From positions 1-36,412 of the forward strand of contig JAPOWK010000098.1 in the NCBI GenBank assembly GCA_026707665.1: a DNA stretch of 36,412 nt. The letters are read 5' to 3'. This document shows, piece after piece, positions 15,171 to 23,102 of this stretch (position 1 is the stretch's first letter; each line of letters starts with the position of its first letter). This DNA is from Chloroflexota bacterium (GTDB lineage Bacteria > Chloroflexota > Anaerolineae > Aggregatilineales > Phototrophicaceae). Made by a program: the position numbers and the translations under genes. The notes below the pieces were generated by a model, which ran no database searches, was not told the origin of the DNA, and saw nothing but the letters and a program-made list of their open reading frames with translations.

Positions 15171-16259
15171 ATGCCACTCAGCGAAAAACACGACGAAACC
15201 AAAACCTACGATGACATCCTCAACGCCGGTCCGCCGCTGAATCAACTGGCGAAGGAATTCGTGACGCCGACCGAGCTCTTTTTTGTCCGCAACCACACCC
15301 AGATTCCCCACCTGCAGTTGGACAGCTACCGCCTGCGCGTGGGGGGGCTGGTCACGCGCGAATTATCGCTGTCCATGGACGAAATCAAGAATAACTTCGA
15401 GCGCCGCTCGCTGATCGCCACTCTGCAATGCGCGGGCAACCGCCGCAAGGAACTGGTCAGCTACAAACCGATTGACGACGGCCTCGCCTGGGGCATCGAA
15501 GCCATCGGCACCGCCGACTGGACCGGCGTCCGGCTGGGCGACGTACTGGCGTCGGCCGGCATCAGCTGCGCGGAAGCGGAGCATGTCGCCTTCCTCGGGC
15601 TGGACACGCTCATGAGCGACGGCCAACGCGAAGCCTTCGGCAGCTCCATCCCGCTGGACAAAGCGCTCGCCAGCGAAGTCCTGCTCGCGTACGAGATGAA
15701 CGGAGAAGACCTGCCCCTGGTCCACGGCTGCCCCCTGCGCGTCATCGTGCCCGGTTTTATCGGCGCCCGCAGCGTCAAGTGGCTGAGCGAAATCCGCATT
15801 CAAGAGGAGCCATCCGAGAATCACTACCAGCAAGTTGGCTACAAGCTCTTTCCGCCCCATATCAATATGTACAATGTCGATTATCATGAGGGCATGCAGC
15901 TGACCAAGCTGCCGGTCAACTCAGTCATCGTCCGGCCCGAAGATCGCAGTCTCATGACCGCCGGAAAAGTCGAAGTCGAGGGCTACGCCATGAGCGATGG
16001 CGAGCACGAGATCACCTGGGTGACCGTCTCGCCCGATGGCGGACGCAGCTGGCAGCGCGCCGAGTTCCTCAACGAGCCGCAGCTCTGGACCTGGCAACTC
16101 TGGCGCGCCGAGTTCGACCTGCCGCAGGGGCAGCACGAGATCGTCGTGCGCGCCTGGGACAGCGCGGCGAATAGTCAGCCGGAGACCATCGCCAGCGTCT
16201 GGAATTTCAAGGGCTATGTCAACAACGCCTGGCATCGGGTTAAGATTACGTTGAAGTGA
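15171..16259 (+). CDS. Sulfite-oxidase-type molybdopterin oxidoreductase
   Basis: The 362-residue protein has the SUOX molybdenum-cofactor domain (about 20-220). The Mo-ligand cysteine is C87 in LQCAGNRR, with later motifs G-x-A-W-G, W-T-G-V-x-L, P-L-x-H-G-C-P-L-R and G-A-R-S-V-K-W-L. The Mo-co oxidoreductase dimerisation domain follows (about 245-360; V-E-V-E-G-Y-A-M-S-D-G, V-S-x-D-G-G-x-S-W). There is no heme domain and no Tat or Sec signal at the N-terminus, so it resembles cytoplasmic plant-type sulfite oxidases. Known members oxidise sulfite or reduce sulfoxides. It sits between the ATPase and permease genes of a nucleoside-type ABC importer, ending 39 bases before the first permease. 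Whether the importer's substrate and this enzyme are linked is unknown. Confidence 0.8.
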   Translation: MPLSEKHDETKTYDDILNAGPPLNQLAKEFVTPTELFFVRNHTQIPHLQLDSYRLRVGGLVTRELSLSMDEIKNNFERRSLIATLQCAGNRRKELVSYKPIDDGLAWGIEAIGTADWTGVRLGDVLASAGISCAEAEHVAFLGLDTLMSDGQREAFGSSIPLDKALASEVLLAYEMNGEDLPLVHGCPLRVIVPGFIGARSVKWLSEIRIQEEPSENHYQQVGYKLFPPHINMYNVDYHEGMQLTKLPVNSVIVRPEDRSLMTAGKVEVEGYAMSDGEHEITWVTVSPDGGRSWQRAEFLNEPQLWTWQLWRAEFDLPQGQHEIVVRAWDSAANSQPETIASVWNFKGYVNNAWHRVKITLK

Positions 16260-16298
16260 AACCCATGAGAAGCGGATGAGCTAATAAAGGTTTCAAGT

Positions 16299-17417
16299 GT
16301 GAATATCGGAAACCCACGCGCCATCGCTGTCCGAATCACCTTCCTGCTCCTGCCCATCGCCATCTCCCTGGCCATCGGCGCGGCGCTTGTCATCGCTGTC
16401 GGGCGCGACCCGCTGGAAGTTGTCGACGCCCTCTGGAAAGGCGCCTTCAAAGACACGCGCAAGCTCGGTGGCGTCGTCAACTTCTGGATCCCGCTCACCC
16501 TGGTCAGCATCGGCTTGGTCGTCACCTTCCGCGCCGGCTTGTGGAATATCGGCGTCGAAGGCCAGATGATGATGGGCGCGCTTTTCGCCAGCTGGGGCGC
16601 GCAATACATTCCGCTGGGCGAGAGCCTCGCGCCCCTGCTGCACCTGATCCTGATCGCGCTCGCGGCCCTGGGCGGCATGTTCTGGGGCGCGGTCGTCGGC
16701 GCCCTCAAAATCCGCCTTGGCGTCAACGAAATCTTCGGCGGCGTCGCCCTCAACGCCCTGGTCAACGTCATCTCGATCTACCTGATCTCCGGACCCTGGC
16801 AGCCGCGCATCGGTGGCTCGGCGCAAGGCACGGAACCTTTCCCGACGCCCGCCCTGCTGCCCGAATTCTCGGCGCGCTTTCCCACCAATCTCTTCATGAT
16901 CGCCCTGGTCATCGCCGCCTTCCTCATCGTTATGGTCATGCTCAACGCCACCCGCTGGGGGCTGAACCTGAAAGCGGTCGGGGCGAATATGCGCTCGGCG
17001 CTGCTGCTCGGCGTCGCCACCGAACGCACATCAATGAGCGCCTTCCTCGTCTGCGGCGCGCTGGCGGGCATCGCCGGCTCCTACCGCGTCCTTTTCACCT
17101 TCGATAATTTGCGCCCGCTGGCTTCCGGCGGCATCGGCTTCCTCGGGCTGCTTGTTGTGCTGCTGCTGAGCATTCGCCTGCTCTGGGTGCCGCTGATCGC
17201 CTTCGCCTTCGCCGCGATCCTGACCGGCAGCACGCGCCTGCAGATCGCGCTCAAGCTGGATTCGTCGCTGGCCGGCGTGCTGCAAGGCTTGCTCGTCTTG
17301 TTCGTGATTCTCTTCCACGGCGTGCAAGAAGTCTTCTTCCCGCAGACGCTGGAGGATGACGAAACGGCGGAAGACTCTGTGTCCTCTGTGTCCTCTGTGG
17401 TTAAAGAAAAACCATGA
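16299..17417 (+). CDS. ABC importer permease (nucleoside/simple-sugar, BMP-type, first subunit)
   Basis: The 372-residue protein starts at GTG 16299. It has a string of hydrophobic helices and the BPD_transp_2 pattern: F-R-A-G-L-W-N-I-G-V-E-G-Q near 75-87, G-A-L-K-I-R-L-G-V-N-E-I, L-K-A-V-G-A-N, and A-G-I-A-G-S-Y-R. These are typical of YufP-like nucleoside permeases. The normal C-terminus should be near F-F-P-Q-T-L-E (about 351). The remaining D-D-E-T-A-E-D-S-V-S-S-V-S-S-V-V-K-E-K-P is read from an accacagag-type DNA repeat. Its TGA overlaps the ATG of the second permease (ATGA), so the two should be co-translated as a heterodimer. Confidence 0.85.
   Translation: MNIGNPRAIAVRITFLLLPIAISLAIGAALVIAVGRDPLEVVDALWKGAFKDTRKLGGVVNFWIPLTLVSIGLVVTFRAGLWNIGVEGQMMMGALFASWGAQYIPLGESLAPLLHLILIALAALGGMFWGAVVGALKIRLGVNEIFGGVALNALVNVISIYLISGPWQPRIGGSAQGTEPFPTPALLPEFSARFPTNLFMIALVIAAFLIVMVMLNATRWGLNLKAVGANMRSALLLGVATERTSMSAFLVCGALAGIAGSYRVLFTFDNLRPLASGGIGFLGLLVVLLLSIRLLWVPLIAFAFAAILTGSTRLQIALKLDSSLAGVLQGLLVLFVILFHGVQEVFFPQTLEDDETAEDSVSSVSSVVKEKP
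17370..17412 (+). repeat. accacagag-type repeat within the 3' end of a coding region
   Basis: ctctgtgtcctctgtgtcct followed by ctgtggttaaagaaaaacc. Elsewhere this family is intergenic; here it is translated as the V-S-S-V-S-S-V-V-K-E-K-P tail of the first permease. Confidence 0.65.
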
Positions 17418-18436
17418 ACGAAGAATTCCTCAACACACTCGGCAGCATCGTCGGGACCGCCACGCCGCTGGTGATCGCCAGCCTCGGCGAGACCATCACC
17501 GAGCGCGCTGGCGTCGTCAATCTCTCGCTGGATGGCAGTCTGGCGCTGGCTGCTGTCCTGGGCTTCGCCGCCGCCTGGACCGCGCAGGAAGCTGGTGTGC
17601 TCGATGTGCCCATGCAGATCGCCCTCGGCATCGCCGTCGCCATGCTGGTCGGCGCATTGATCGCTCTGCTGGTCGGTTTCTCCAGCATCAAGCTGCGCCG
17701 CGATCAGGTTGCCGTCGGCTTCGTGCTGACCCTGCTGGCGGCGGAGCTGGCGCGCTTCCTCGGCGCCGATTTCACCCGCATCCCCGGTCCGCAGATCACG
17801 CGCTTCAATATCCCGCTTCTTGAGCAGGTGCCCATCCTCGGTCCGGTTTTCTTCCAGCAAAATCTACTCGTTTATTTCAGCTACCTGTTGATGTTCGGGA
17901 TCTGGTTCTGGCTTTTTCGCAGCAGCGGCGGTTTAACCCTCCGCGCCATCGGCGAACGGCCCGAAGCGGCTTATGCCCGCGGCGCGAGCGTGCAGCGGCT
18001 GCGCTACTGGTATACCTTCCTCGGCGGCGCCCTGGTCGGCTTGGCGGGCGCGGCCTATTCGCTCAATGTCAAGCCCGGCTGGTCGAGCCCGCCGGCGATG
18101 CAAGGCGATGGCTGGATCGCGCTAGCCATCGTGATCTTCGGCGGCTGGCATCCCTTCCGCGTCGTTCTCGGCGCTTACCTATTCGCCGCCCTGCGCGCCG
18201 TCTCCAGCAATATCCAGACCAATGGCCTATTCATCTTCGGTCAGGAAATCAGTTTCCCCTTCGTCCTGCTGAATGCGCTGCCCTGGCTGCTGATGATTGT
18301 GACCCTGCTCATCGTCAGCGGCGGTCTCACCGAGCGCCTGCTGCAGTATATGCCGCGCGCGGTGCAGCATCGCTTGCGCGCCTTCCTGCGCTCCGACCCG
18401 CCTAAAGCCCTGGGAACACGATTCGAAATGGAATGA
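17414..18436 (+). CDS. ABC importer permease (nucleoside/simple-sugar, BMP-type, second subunit)
   Basis: The 340-residue membrane protein resembles YufQ-like permeases. An N-terminal stretch with T-P-L-V-I-A-S-L-G-E-T-I-T-E-R-A-G-V-V-N and L-S-L-D-G is diagnostic of this half of the transporter. It is followed by F-S-S-I-K-L-R-R-D-Q-V-A-V-G, L-R-A-I-G-E-R-P-E-A-A-Y-A-R-G (the cytoplasmic ATPase-contacting loop), and G-W-I-A-L-A-I-V-I-F-G-G-W-H-P. The start ATG overlaps the stop of the first permease. It is the last gene of the transporter cluster; an inverted composite repeat begins about 20 bases after its stop and could terminate transcription. Confidence 0.85.
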   Translation: MNEEFLNTLGSIVGTATPLVIASLGETITERAGVVNLSLDGSLALAAVLGFAAAWTAQEAGVLDVPMQIALGIAVAMLVGALIALLVGFSSIKLRRDQVAVGFVLTLLAAELARFLGADFTRIPGPQITRFNIPLLEQVPILGPVFFQQNLLVYFSYLLMFGIWFWLFRSSGGLTLRAIGERPEAAYARGASVQRLRYWYTFLGGALVGLAGAAYSLNVKPGWSSPPAMQGDGWIALAIVIFGGWHPFRVVLGAYLFAALRAVSSNIQTNGLFIFGQEISFPFVLLNALPWLLMIVTLLIVSGGLTERLLQYMPRAVQHRLRAFLRSDPPKALGTRFEME

Positions 18437-18455
18437 GCAGCGCCTGCCACAGTCT

Positions 18456-18644
18456 TACCCCATCCCCGGCCCTTCCCCAGTGAACTAGGGAAGGGTGACT
18501 CGACGGTGAAGTTGGAGATTTCGAGTAGCACTTTTCGTAGCGCCGCCGCCCTACGTTGTTCTCGGCGATAACGCTCCCCCTTCCCTAGCTGGCTGGGTCA
18601 CGTAGACATCGACCTTTGGGAAGGGGGTTGGGGGGATGGGGTAG
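18456..18644 (-). repeat. Composite intergenic repeat A (inverted copy)
   Basis: Both ends carry CCTTCCC-type palindromes with G-rich tails (taccccatccccggccc at one end, ttggggggatggggtag at the other). They flank about 80 bases of less conserved sequence with gtgactcgacgg next to the first palindrome. Read on the minus strand, this order matches the copies at 32079-32280 and 36182-36359. One arm is split by a 22-bp element (18596-18617). Confidence 0.6.
18596..18617 (-). repeat. 22-bp interspersed element (copy f, minus strand)
   Basis: On the minus strand: AAA followed by GGTCGATGTCTACGTGACC. The arms GGTC/GACC are kept and the core differs at three positions (GATGTCTACGT). It splits a CTTCCCTAGCTGGCTGGG-GAAGGGGG palindrome exactly between its two halves. 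Confidence 0.65.
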
Positions 18645-18670
18645 AATTATTGAATGGAACGCAGATCATA

Positions 18671-19141
18671 ATGGTCAAGAAAAAGAAAAAACGCCACATT
18701 AGACCACTCGCGCTCTGCGTCTTTCAGCGGGGCGACAAGATCTTCGTGGCGCGCGGCTTTGATGCGCATAAGGGCGAAACCTTCTACCGTCCCATCGGCG
18801 GGCGCATCGAATTCGGCGAGCAAGCCAGCGACGCCGTCGCGCGCGAAGTTCGCGAAGAAATCGATGCCAAAGTTGCCGATCTCACTTTTCTTGGCGCGCT
18901 GGAAAACATATTCACCTACGAAGGCAAGCCGCATCATGAAATCGTCATGATCTTCGACGGCCGCTTCACCGATCACGCCCTGAATCAAGACGATGTCACC
19001 GTTACCGGCGTCGATGATGGTGAAGTCCTCTACGAAAGTTCATGGAAGTGCCTTGATTTCTTTCGCGGCGATGTCGCGCCGCCGCTCTATCCCACAGGAT
19101 TGCTCGAACTGCTGGATTCCCGAGTTGGTAACGGTCCTTGA
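18671..19141 (+). CDS. Nudix hydrolase
   Basis: The protein has 156 residues from ATG 18671. An in-frame TTG at 18650 would add seven residues, and neither start has a clear ribosome site. A Lys-rich tip (V-K-K-K-K-K-R-H) precedes the fold. The Nudix box is complete: G44-x5-E50-x7-R58-E-V-R-E-E-I64, with the metal-binding glutamates 62 and 63. Nudix enzymes cleave nucleoside diphosphates linked to another group; the substrate is not predictable here. The family's later strands are recognisable (H-E-I-V-M-I-F-D-G-R-F, W-K-C-L-D-F-F). It stands alone after the transporter, separated by the repeat. Confidence 0.85.
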   Translation: MVKKKKKRHIRPLALCVFQRGDKIFVARGFDAHKGETFYRPIGGRIEFGEQASDAVAREVREEIDAKVADLTFLGALENIFTYEGKPHHEIVMIFDGRFTDHALNQDDVTVTGVDDGEVLYESSWKCLDFFRGDVAPPLYPTGLLELLDSRVGNGP

Positions 19142-19228
19142 CGGCTGTACTGCGGGCATTCTTAACTCAATTGCAACAACCCATTGCATTCGCTCAGGCG
19201 CGGCTGCTATCCATTCACGCCATTAGAC

Positions 19229-19237
19229 TGATATAAT
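19229..19237 (+). promoter_or_regulatory. Candidate extended -10 promoter of the PAP2-like gene
   Basis: TGATATAAT matches the extended -10 consensus TGnTATAAT exactly. No good -35 box is seen, as expected for this promoter type. Transcription would start near 19244, about 26 bases before ATG 19270. Confidence 0.45.
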
Positions 19238-19269
19238 GGACAGTTAGATTCGTCGCACGAGTATGATCC

Positions 19270-19911
19270 ATGCACATACGTCTGCCCCTGCCGGCCGCGC
19301 TCCGCCATCGAGTCGAATCGGAAGAATTCCTCTGGGCTTATCTCGCCTCGCTCTTGCTCAGTCCACCGGTCGTCTGGGCGGTTTGGGTCTTCGCCATCGC
19401 CTGGACATCCAGCGCCGATCGCCACCTGAACCTGCGCTTTGCTTTGCTATTCGCTTTCGCCGTCTGCGCCGCGCCGATACTCTTTGTCACCTTCATGGTC
19501 CGCAACGGACGCATCAGCGACCTGCACATGCGTGAAAGTCGCGAGCGCTACATCCCCTATTCCATCGCCATCATCGGCGGCCTGCTGTGCGCCTTCATCT
19601 TCTGGCGCTATGACGCCAACCCCGTTCTATATCTGCTGACGCTCGTCACCATCGTCGAATTGGCTCTCATGCTGGTCGGCACGCTTTTCATCCACATCAG
19701 CTTCCATGCCGCGGGCATGGCGAGCGTCATCTCCGCCACAACGCTGCTGTTTGGCTTAAGCAAAGGGCTGCTGTTCCTGCCGCTGCTTTTGCTGATTGTG
19801 CTGGCTCGTCTGGTGCTGGAGCGTCACACGCCCGCGCAGATCATCCTTGGCGTCTTGATTGGTCTTTTGACGCCTTTAGGGGGCATTGCCGCAATCGGAA
19901 TGATGATCTAG
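19270..19911 (+). CDS. PAP2-like integral membrane protein
   Basis: The 213-residue protein has about six hydrophobic helices. Motif remnants occur in the order expected of PAP2-type lipid phosphatases: a basic loop R78-N-G-R-I-S-D-L-H-M-R-E-S-R-E-R-Y94, then I143-S-F-H146-A-A-G149 (in place of P-S-G-H), then L-A-R180-L-V-L-E-R-H186-T-P-A-Q190. The first and second motifs depart from the strict KxxxxxxRP/PSGH consensus, so activity is uncertain. Such divergent PAP2 proteins are common in Chloroflexota, where an undecaprenyl-pyrophosphate or phosphatidate phosphatase role is assumed. A TGnTATAAT promoter lies just upstream. Confidence 0.6.
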   Translation: MHIRLPLPAALRHRVESEEFLWAYLASLLLSPPVVWAVWVFAIAWTSSADRHLNLRFALLFAFAVCAAPILFVTFMVRNGRISDLHMRESRERYIPYSIAIIGGLLCAFIFWRYDANPVLYLLTLVTIVELALMLVGTLFIHISFHAAGMASVISATTLLFGLSKGLLFLPLLLLIVLARLVLERHTPAQIILGVLIGLLTPLGGIAAIGMMI

Positions 19912-19918
19912 CGCCCGT

Positions 19919-20971
19919 TCATACGCGCCAGACCCGCGCCGTCCCATCCCAAGACCAAGACAAGATCCGCGTGCCGTCGCTGTTCCAGGCGGCGCCGTTG
20001 ATCAAGTTTCGGTGCCGCAAGCGCCGCGGCGATTCATCGTCCCACAGATAGACATAAATGTGCGACCAGGACAGCACGCGTTCTTCCAGGTCGTCCCAAC
20101 GCGCGCCGATCACCCAGTCATCATGCCGGAAGACGCGCTGCGAATTCCCGCCTTCTACCGACCAAATGTGCACGGTGTCGTCGCCCGCCCAAGACATCAC
20201 CATAGATTCATCGCGCGACCAGATCGCCCGCTTCACAAAACTGCGATGGCGCACGCCGCTGAGCGCCCGCCCGCCAATGCTGAAGCCATCCGTCTCGTAG
20301 ACCTGCGCCGCGCCATTGGTGAACCACGCCAACAAGCGCGTATCATCCTCGTTCCATTCCAGCCCGAGCAGCATGCTCCGCTGCGGCAGCGAATAATTGC
20401 GCTCTTCGCCCGTTTCGACGTCCCAAACGTAGATTCGCCCCGCTTCCGACCAGGCGCGGATTTCCGTTTCATCCGCGCTCCAGACCGCGCCGCTTATTTC
20501 CACCGGCGCCTCGAAACGGCGCAGAAGCGCGCCATCGTCCAGCGACAGAAGCGCGCCGGCGCCCGCCCGCGTAAATGCCAGAGCCGCGCTTCCCGCCTCG
20601 TTCAGCTCCAGCGCCACTGGCAAGCCAACCAGTTCCCAGCCATATATTGTCTTCCCGTCGCCGGCGTCGCTCAATAGCACGGCGCCCGATTCCTCCGCCG
20701 AAAGAATCGCCGCGTCAGCGAGAACCCAATGCGCCTGCGTCACCGCGCTCCCGCCTTCGTGATATGTCAGCAGACGCTCGCCGTCTTCAGCCGACCAGAT
20801 GTGTATCGACCCGTTCCCCTCCGCCGTGAGGATGCGTGTCTCATCGGCGTTCCAGGAAGCAACGCGTACGCTGGTGCTATGTTCAAGCAGCAATTCAGCC
20901 TCGCTGGCCTGCGCCGTCGTGAAGGTAGTCAGCGCGAAAGCGAGGAGCAATGTCCATAAAGCGCGAGTCAT
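19919..20971 (-). CDS. Secreted WD40-repeat protein (eight repeats)
   Basis: The protein has 350 residues from ATG 20971, which has AGAGGTG 6 bases upstream. The in-frame GTG at 20980 overlaps that site and is less likely. Residues 1-23 form a signal peptide ending T-A-Q-A-S. The rest consists of eight units of about 40 residues of the form W-N-x-D-x-T-R-I-L-S-W-S-x-D-G-x-x-x-V-W, sufficient for a closed beta-propeller. Units 2 and 3 have lost the tryptophan signature and the last is the most canonical (GTRILSWSWDGTARVWRV). Such propellers are protein-binding platforms. It is convergent with the PAP2-like gene, and the two stops are 7 bases apart. Confidence 0.8.
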   Translation of the reverse strand: MTRALWTLLLAFALTTFTTAQASEAELLLEHSTSVRVASWNADETRILTAEGNGSIHIWSAEDGERLLTYHEGGSAVTQAHWVLADAAILSAEESGAVLLSDAGDGKTIYGWELVGLPVALELNEAGSAALAFTRAGAGALLSLDDGALLRRFEAPVEISGAVWSADETEIRAWSEAGRIYVWDVETGEERNYSLPQRSMLLGLEWNEDDTRLLAWFTNGAAQVYETDGFSIGGRALSGVRHRSFVKRAIWSRDESMVMSWAGDDTVHIWSVEGGNSQRVFRHDDWVIGARWDDLEERVLSWSHIYVYLWDDESPRRLRHRNLINGAAWNSDGTRILSWSWDGTARVWRV

Positions 20972-21075
20972 TCGGGTCACCTCTATGCTCTAACCGGGAT
21001 TCATGCGCCTAGCTTAGCACAGAGTTCTTAAAATCTGATGACGAGCTGGACCGGAGGCCGGGTTTTTTTACGTCC

Positions 21076-21621
21076 TCAGCGACTCGGATATACGGCGTCA
21101 GCCACTGAAACGCGCCGTCCGGTCTCGTGGGATTCTATCGCCGCCTGCGCCAGCGCCAGCGCTCGATATCCGGCGCGCGCATGCACTGGTGGCTCCTCAT
21201 CTCGTTTGAATGCTTCCAACATCGGGGCGAGGTATCGATCAAAAATGCGGAGAAACTCGCGTTCGAAGTCGTTGAAGTATCCCGCTTCCCAAACTTTACC
21301 AGTCTCCTCGCCGCGGCGATGAAAGGTATAGCGCTTGACCGTATCGTCAATCGCAATCCGACCCTCCGCGCCGTTGATCTCCATCAAGAAGACCGCCCCG
21401 GTCGTGCCCACCGGCGTGGTCGTTTCGGCTCCGGCCGCGGCCACTAATCCGGCGCCTTCATGCCCCGGCGTCACCTTGCTGCCATCGTAGAACTGGCCGC
21501 GCTCTGAGCCGCAAAGCGCATTGGCGCCCACTTGCAGCAGAAGCAGGCCCGCGCCGGGCACCGGCACATCCTTCTCATGAAACCTGATGATCCCGTCGCC
21601 CTCGAACTTGGGCACGGTCAT
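21076..21621 (-). pseudogene. Chimeric remnant: zinc-dehydrogenase N-terminus fused to Gfo/Idh/MocA C-terminus
   Basis: Residues 1 to about 79 are the start of a GroES-like MDR dehydrogenase (V-P-x-P-G-x-G-L-L-L-L-Q-V, C-G-S-E-R, T-P-G-H-E-G-A-G-L-V, V-G-T-T-G-A-V-F-L-M). From residue 80 the sequence switches to the C-terminal sheet and tail of a Gfo/Idh/MocA oxidoreductase (E-I-N-G-A-E-G-R-I, R-R-G-E-E, F-x-x-E-F, then the standard ending H-A-R-A-G-Y-R-A-L-A-L-A-Q-A-A-I-E-S). The dehydrogenase lacks its catalytic core and NAD domain, and the oxidoreductase lacks its entire Rossmann fold. The frame is intact, so one deletion between two formerly adjacent genes, joined near F-L-M/E-I-N-G, explains it. 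It is probably non-functional, although it may still be translated. Confidence 0.7.
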
Positions 21622-21752
21622 GATTTCGGGTATCGGTTTTAGTATCCTGCGGTTAAACCTTGTTTAGCGTCCGCCCGCGCCGGTAAGCATGAAGCTGTTT
21701 ACGCGCGACCAAAAGATGTTTGGCAACTGCGAGGGAATCGCGCTGTCGCGGA

Positions 21753-22673
21753 TCAACTATAGCCGCGTTCTGTGCACAAAAGAGTTGGTGGGCCGCCTGC
21801 TCTACATATTTTTATGCAGAGCGTATCAATCGCGTCAAAACGAAGCTTCCGGGTGCCAGCGTACCTCTGTATGTAGACACATTGTTTGGGTTTCTGTTCG
21901 GGTTTATGAGTTTTCACCGGTTGTGGATTAGGACTTGGCGATGGACTTAGTGGATCATCCGGCAATTTCGGCAGGCGTACGACCGAGACAGGGACCGGTT
22001 CTTCCTCCGGCGCCGCCGGAGTCGCTGGCGTCATCTCTTCGTCTTCCGGGCACCAGGGCGCTGGGACATTCAGCCAGTTTCCTACGTGAATGTTATATGG
22101 CGACTTTATCCCGTTGGCCGCCGCCAGCGCTTCGGCGGTTATGCCTTTTCGCTTCGCGATGCTGAAGAGACTGTCCCCGGGCCGTACAATATAGTATTGT
22201 TGCGCCAAGTCCTGCGCGTTGGCCAGAATCAAACGAGTGCCGGCGTGAACGGTGTACGGTGACCGGATTCCATTGACCGCCGCCAGCGCTTCCGGCGTTG
22301 TACCCATTCGCAGCGCGATGCGGAATAAGTTGTCGCCCGGCTGCACAAGATAAGTGCGCTTGGCCGACGGGCCCGTTTGGGAGATCAGGATTTGAGTTCC
22401 GGCGTAAATGGTATACGGGAACGAGAGTCCATTCGCGGCCGCCAAGGCATCCACAGTCGTGCCATGGCGCAAGGCAATGCCAAATAGTGTGTCGCCCGGT
22501 TGCGTCACATAGAGTTGCTGAGCCAAGCAGCTTAAGCCGCCCAGTGCCATCAGTACTACCAACGACGTGCGCAAGAGCGCCTTGAACGCCCCCCGCTCTC
22601 TCCGATCAAACATTCCTATTGAGTCTGGGAGCAAGTTGGAAGCAAAATCTATCGTTCGTTCCCACTTCCGCAT
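21753..22673 (-). CDS. Secreted or membrane-anchored protein with three LysM domains
   Basis: The open frame extends to ATG 22754, but ATG 22673 (residue 28 of the long frame) has GAGG 5 bases upstream and places the hydrophobic export segment (L-L-R-T-S-L-V-V-L-M-A-L-G-G-L) nearer the N-terminus; ATG 22613 is a further option. Three LysM units follow, each with Y-x-V-x-P-G-D-x-L-F-x-I-A, G-T-T-x-x-A-L-A-A-x-N-G and an A-G-T-R-L-I-like end. They are so alike that recent duplication is likely. LysM domains bind peptidoglycan N-acetylglucosamine. After them come an E/P-rich stretch, a P-S-P-S-P-N-P-Q-P linker and a basic tail with four cysteines. No catalytic domain is visible. Confidence 0.75.
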   Translation of the reverse strand: MRKWERTIDFASNLLPDSIGMFDRRERGAFKALLRTSLVVLMALGGLSCLAQQLYVTQPGDTLFGIALRHGTTVDALAAANGLSFPYTIYAGTQILISQTGPSAKRTYLVQPGDNLFRIALRMGTTPEALAAVNGIRSPYTVHAGTRLILANAQDLAQQYYIVRPGDSLFSIAKRKGITAEALAAANGIKSPYNIHVGNWLNVPAPWCPEDEEMTPATPAAPEEEPVPVSVVRLPKLPDDPLSPSPSPNPQPVKTHKPEQKPKQCVYIQRYAGTRKLRFDAIDTLCIKICRAGGPPTLLCTERGYS

Positions 22674-23102
22674 AAATGCCTCGACGATGTTTGACAGAGC
22701 TGCGCTAATGGTACTTTTGTGAATTACTGAAGACGCAGGGAAGTGGTATTTCATGGTGTAGTGCCTAGCCTTCGCGTCTCTAGAACAAACTTATGGGGCA
22801 TAGTGAGAGAAAATGTCTAATTTGCGATCATTCGACTATCATGTATCATTACCGCTTTCTGTTACTAAGCGCAAACAGTTGGTACCACATTATGCAGATG
22901 CTGTCAAGCAATTAGCCGGCTAATTTGGGCTCGATATTGGAGGCCGGCAGCGGGCGATCAGTGCTTCGCCTATACCCGGCTCATGAAAATTTCTGGTTGC
23001 CGCGCTGCAAGATCAATAGAGCGTGGACCCGCTAGCAATCTTGACCCGCCATGCTCACAAACTGTATTATCAGATCAGAGACGACCTGCGCCGGGAGCCG
23101 CC
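22674..23102. promoter_or_regulatory. Divergent intergenic region with a 16-bp perfect palindrome
   Basis: The gap between the LysM gene (minus) and the sulfatase (plus) holds AATTAGCCGGCTAATT at 22910-22925, a perfect 16-bp inverted repeat without a loop. That suits a dimeric repressor operator better than a terminator, as no T-run follows. It lies about 180 bases before the sulfatase start. No confident promoter boxes are seen. Confidence 0.35.

Noticed and set aside
21050..21070. Terminator-like CCGG-agg-CCGG followed by seven T
   Set aside because: The stem is only 4 bp, and the T-run lies on the plus strand where no gene ends. On the minus strand, downstream of the chimeric ORF, there is no T-run after the stem.
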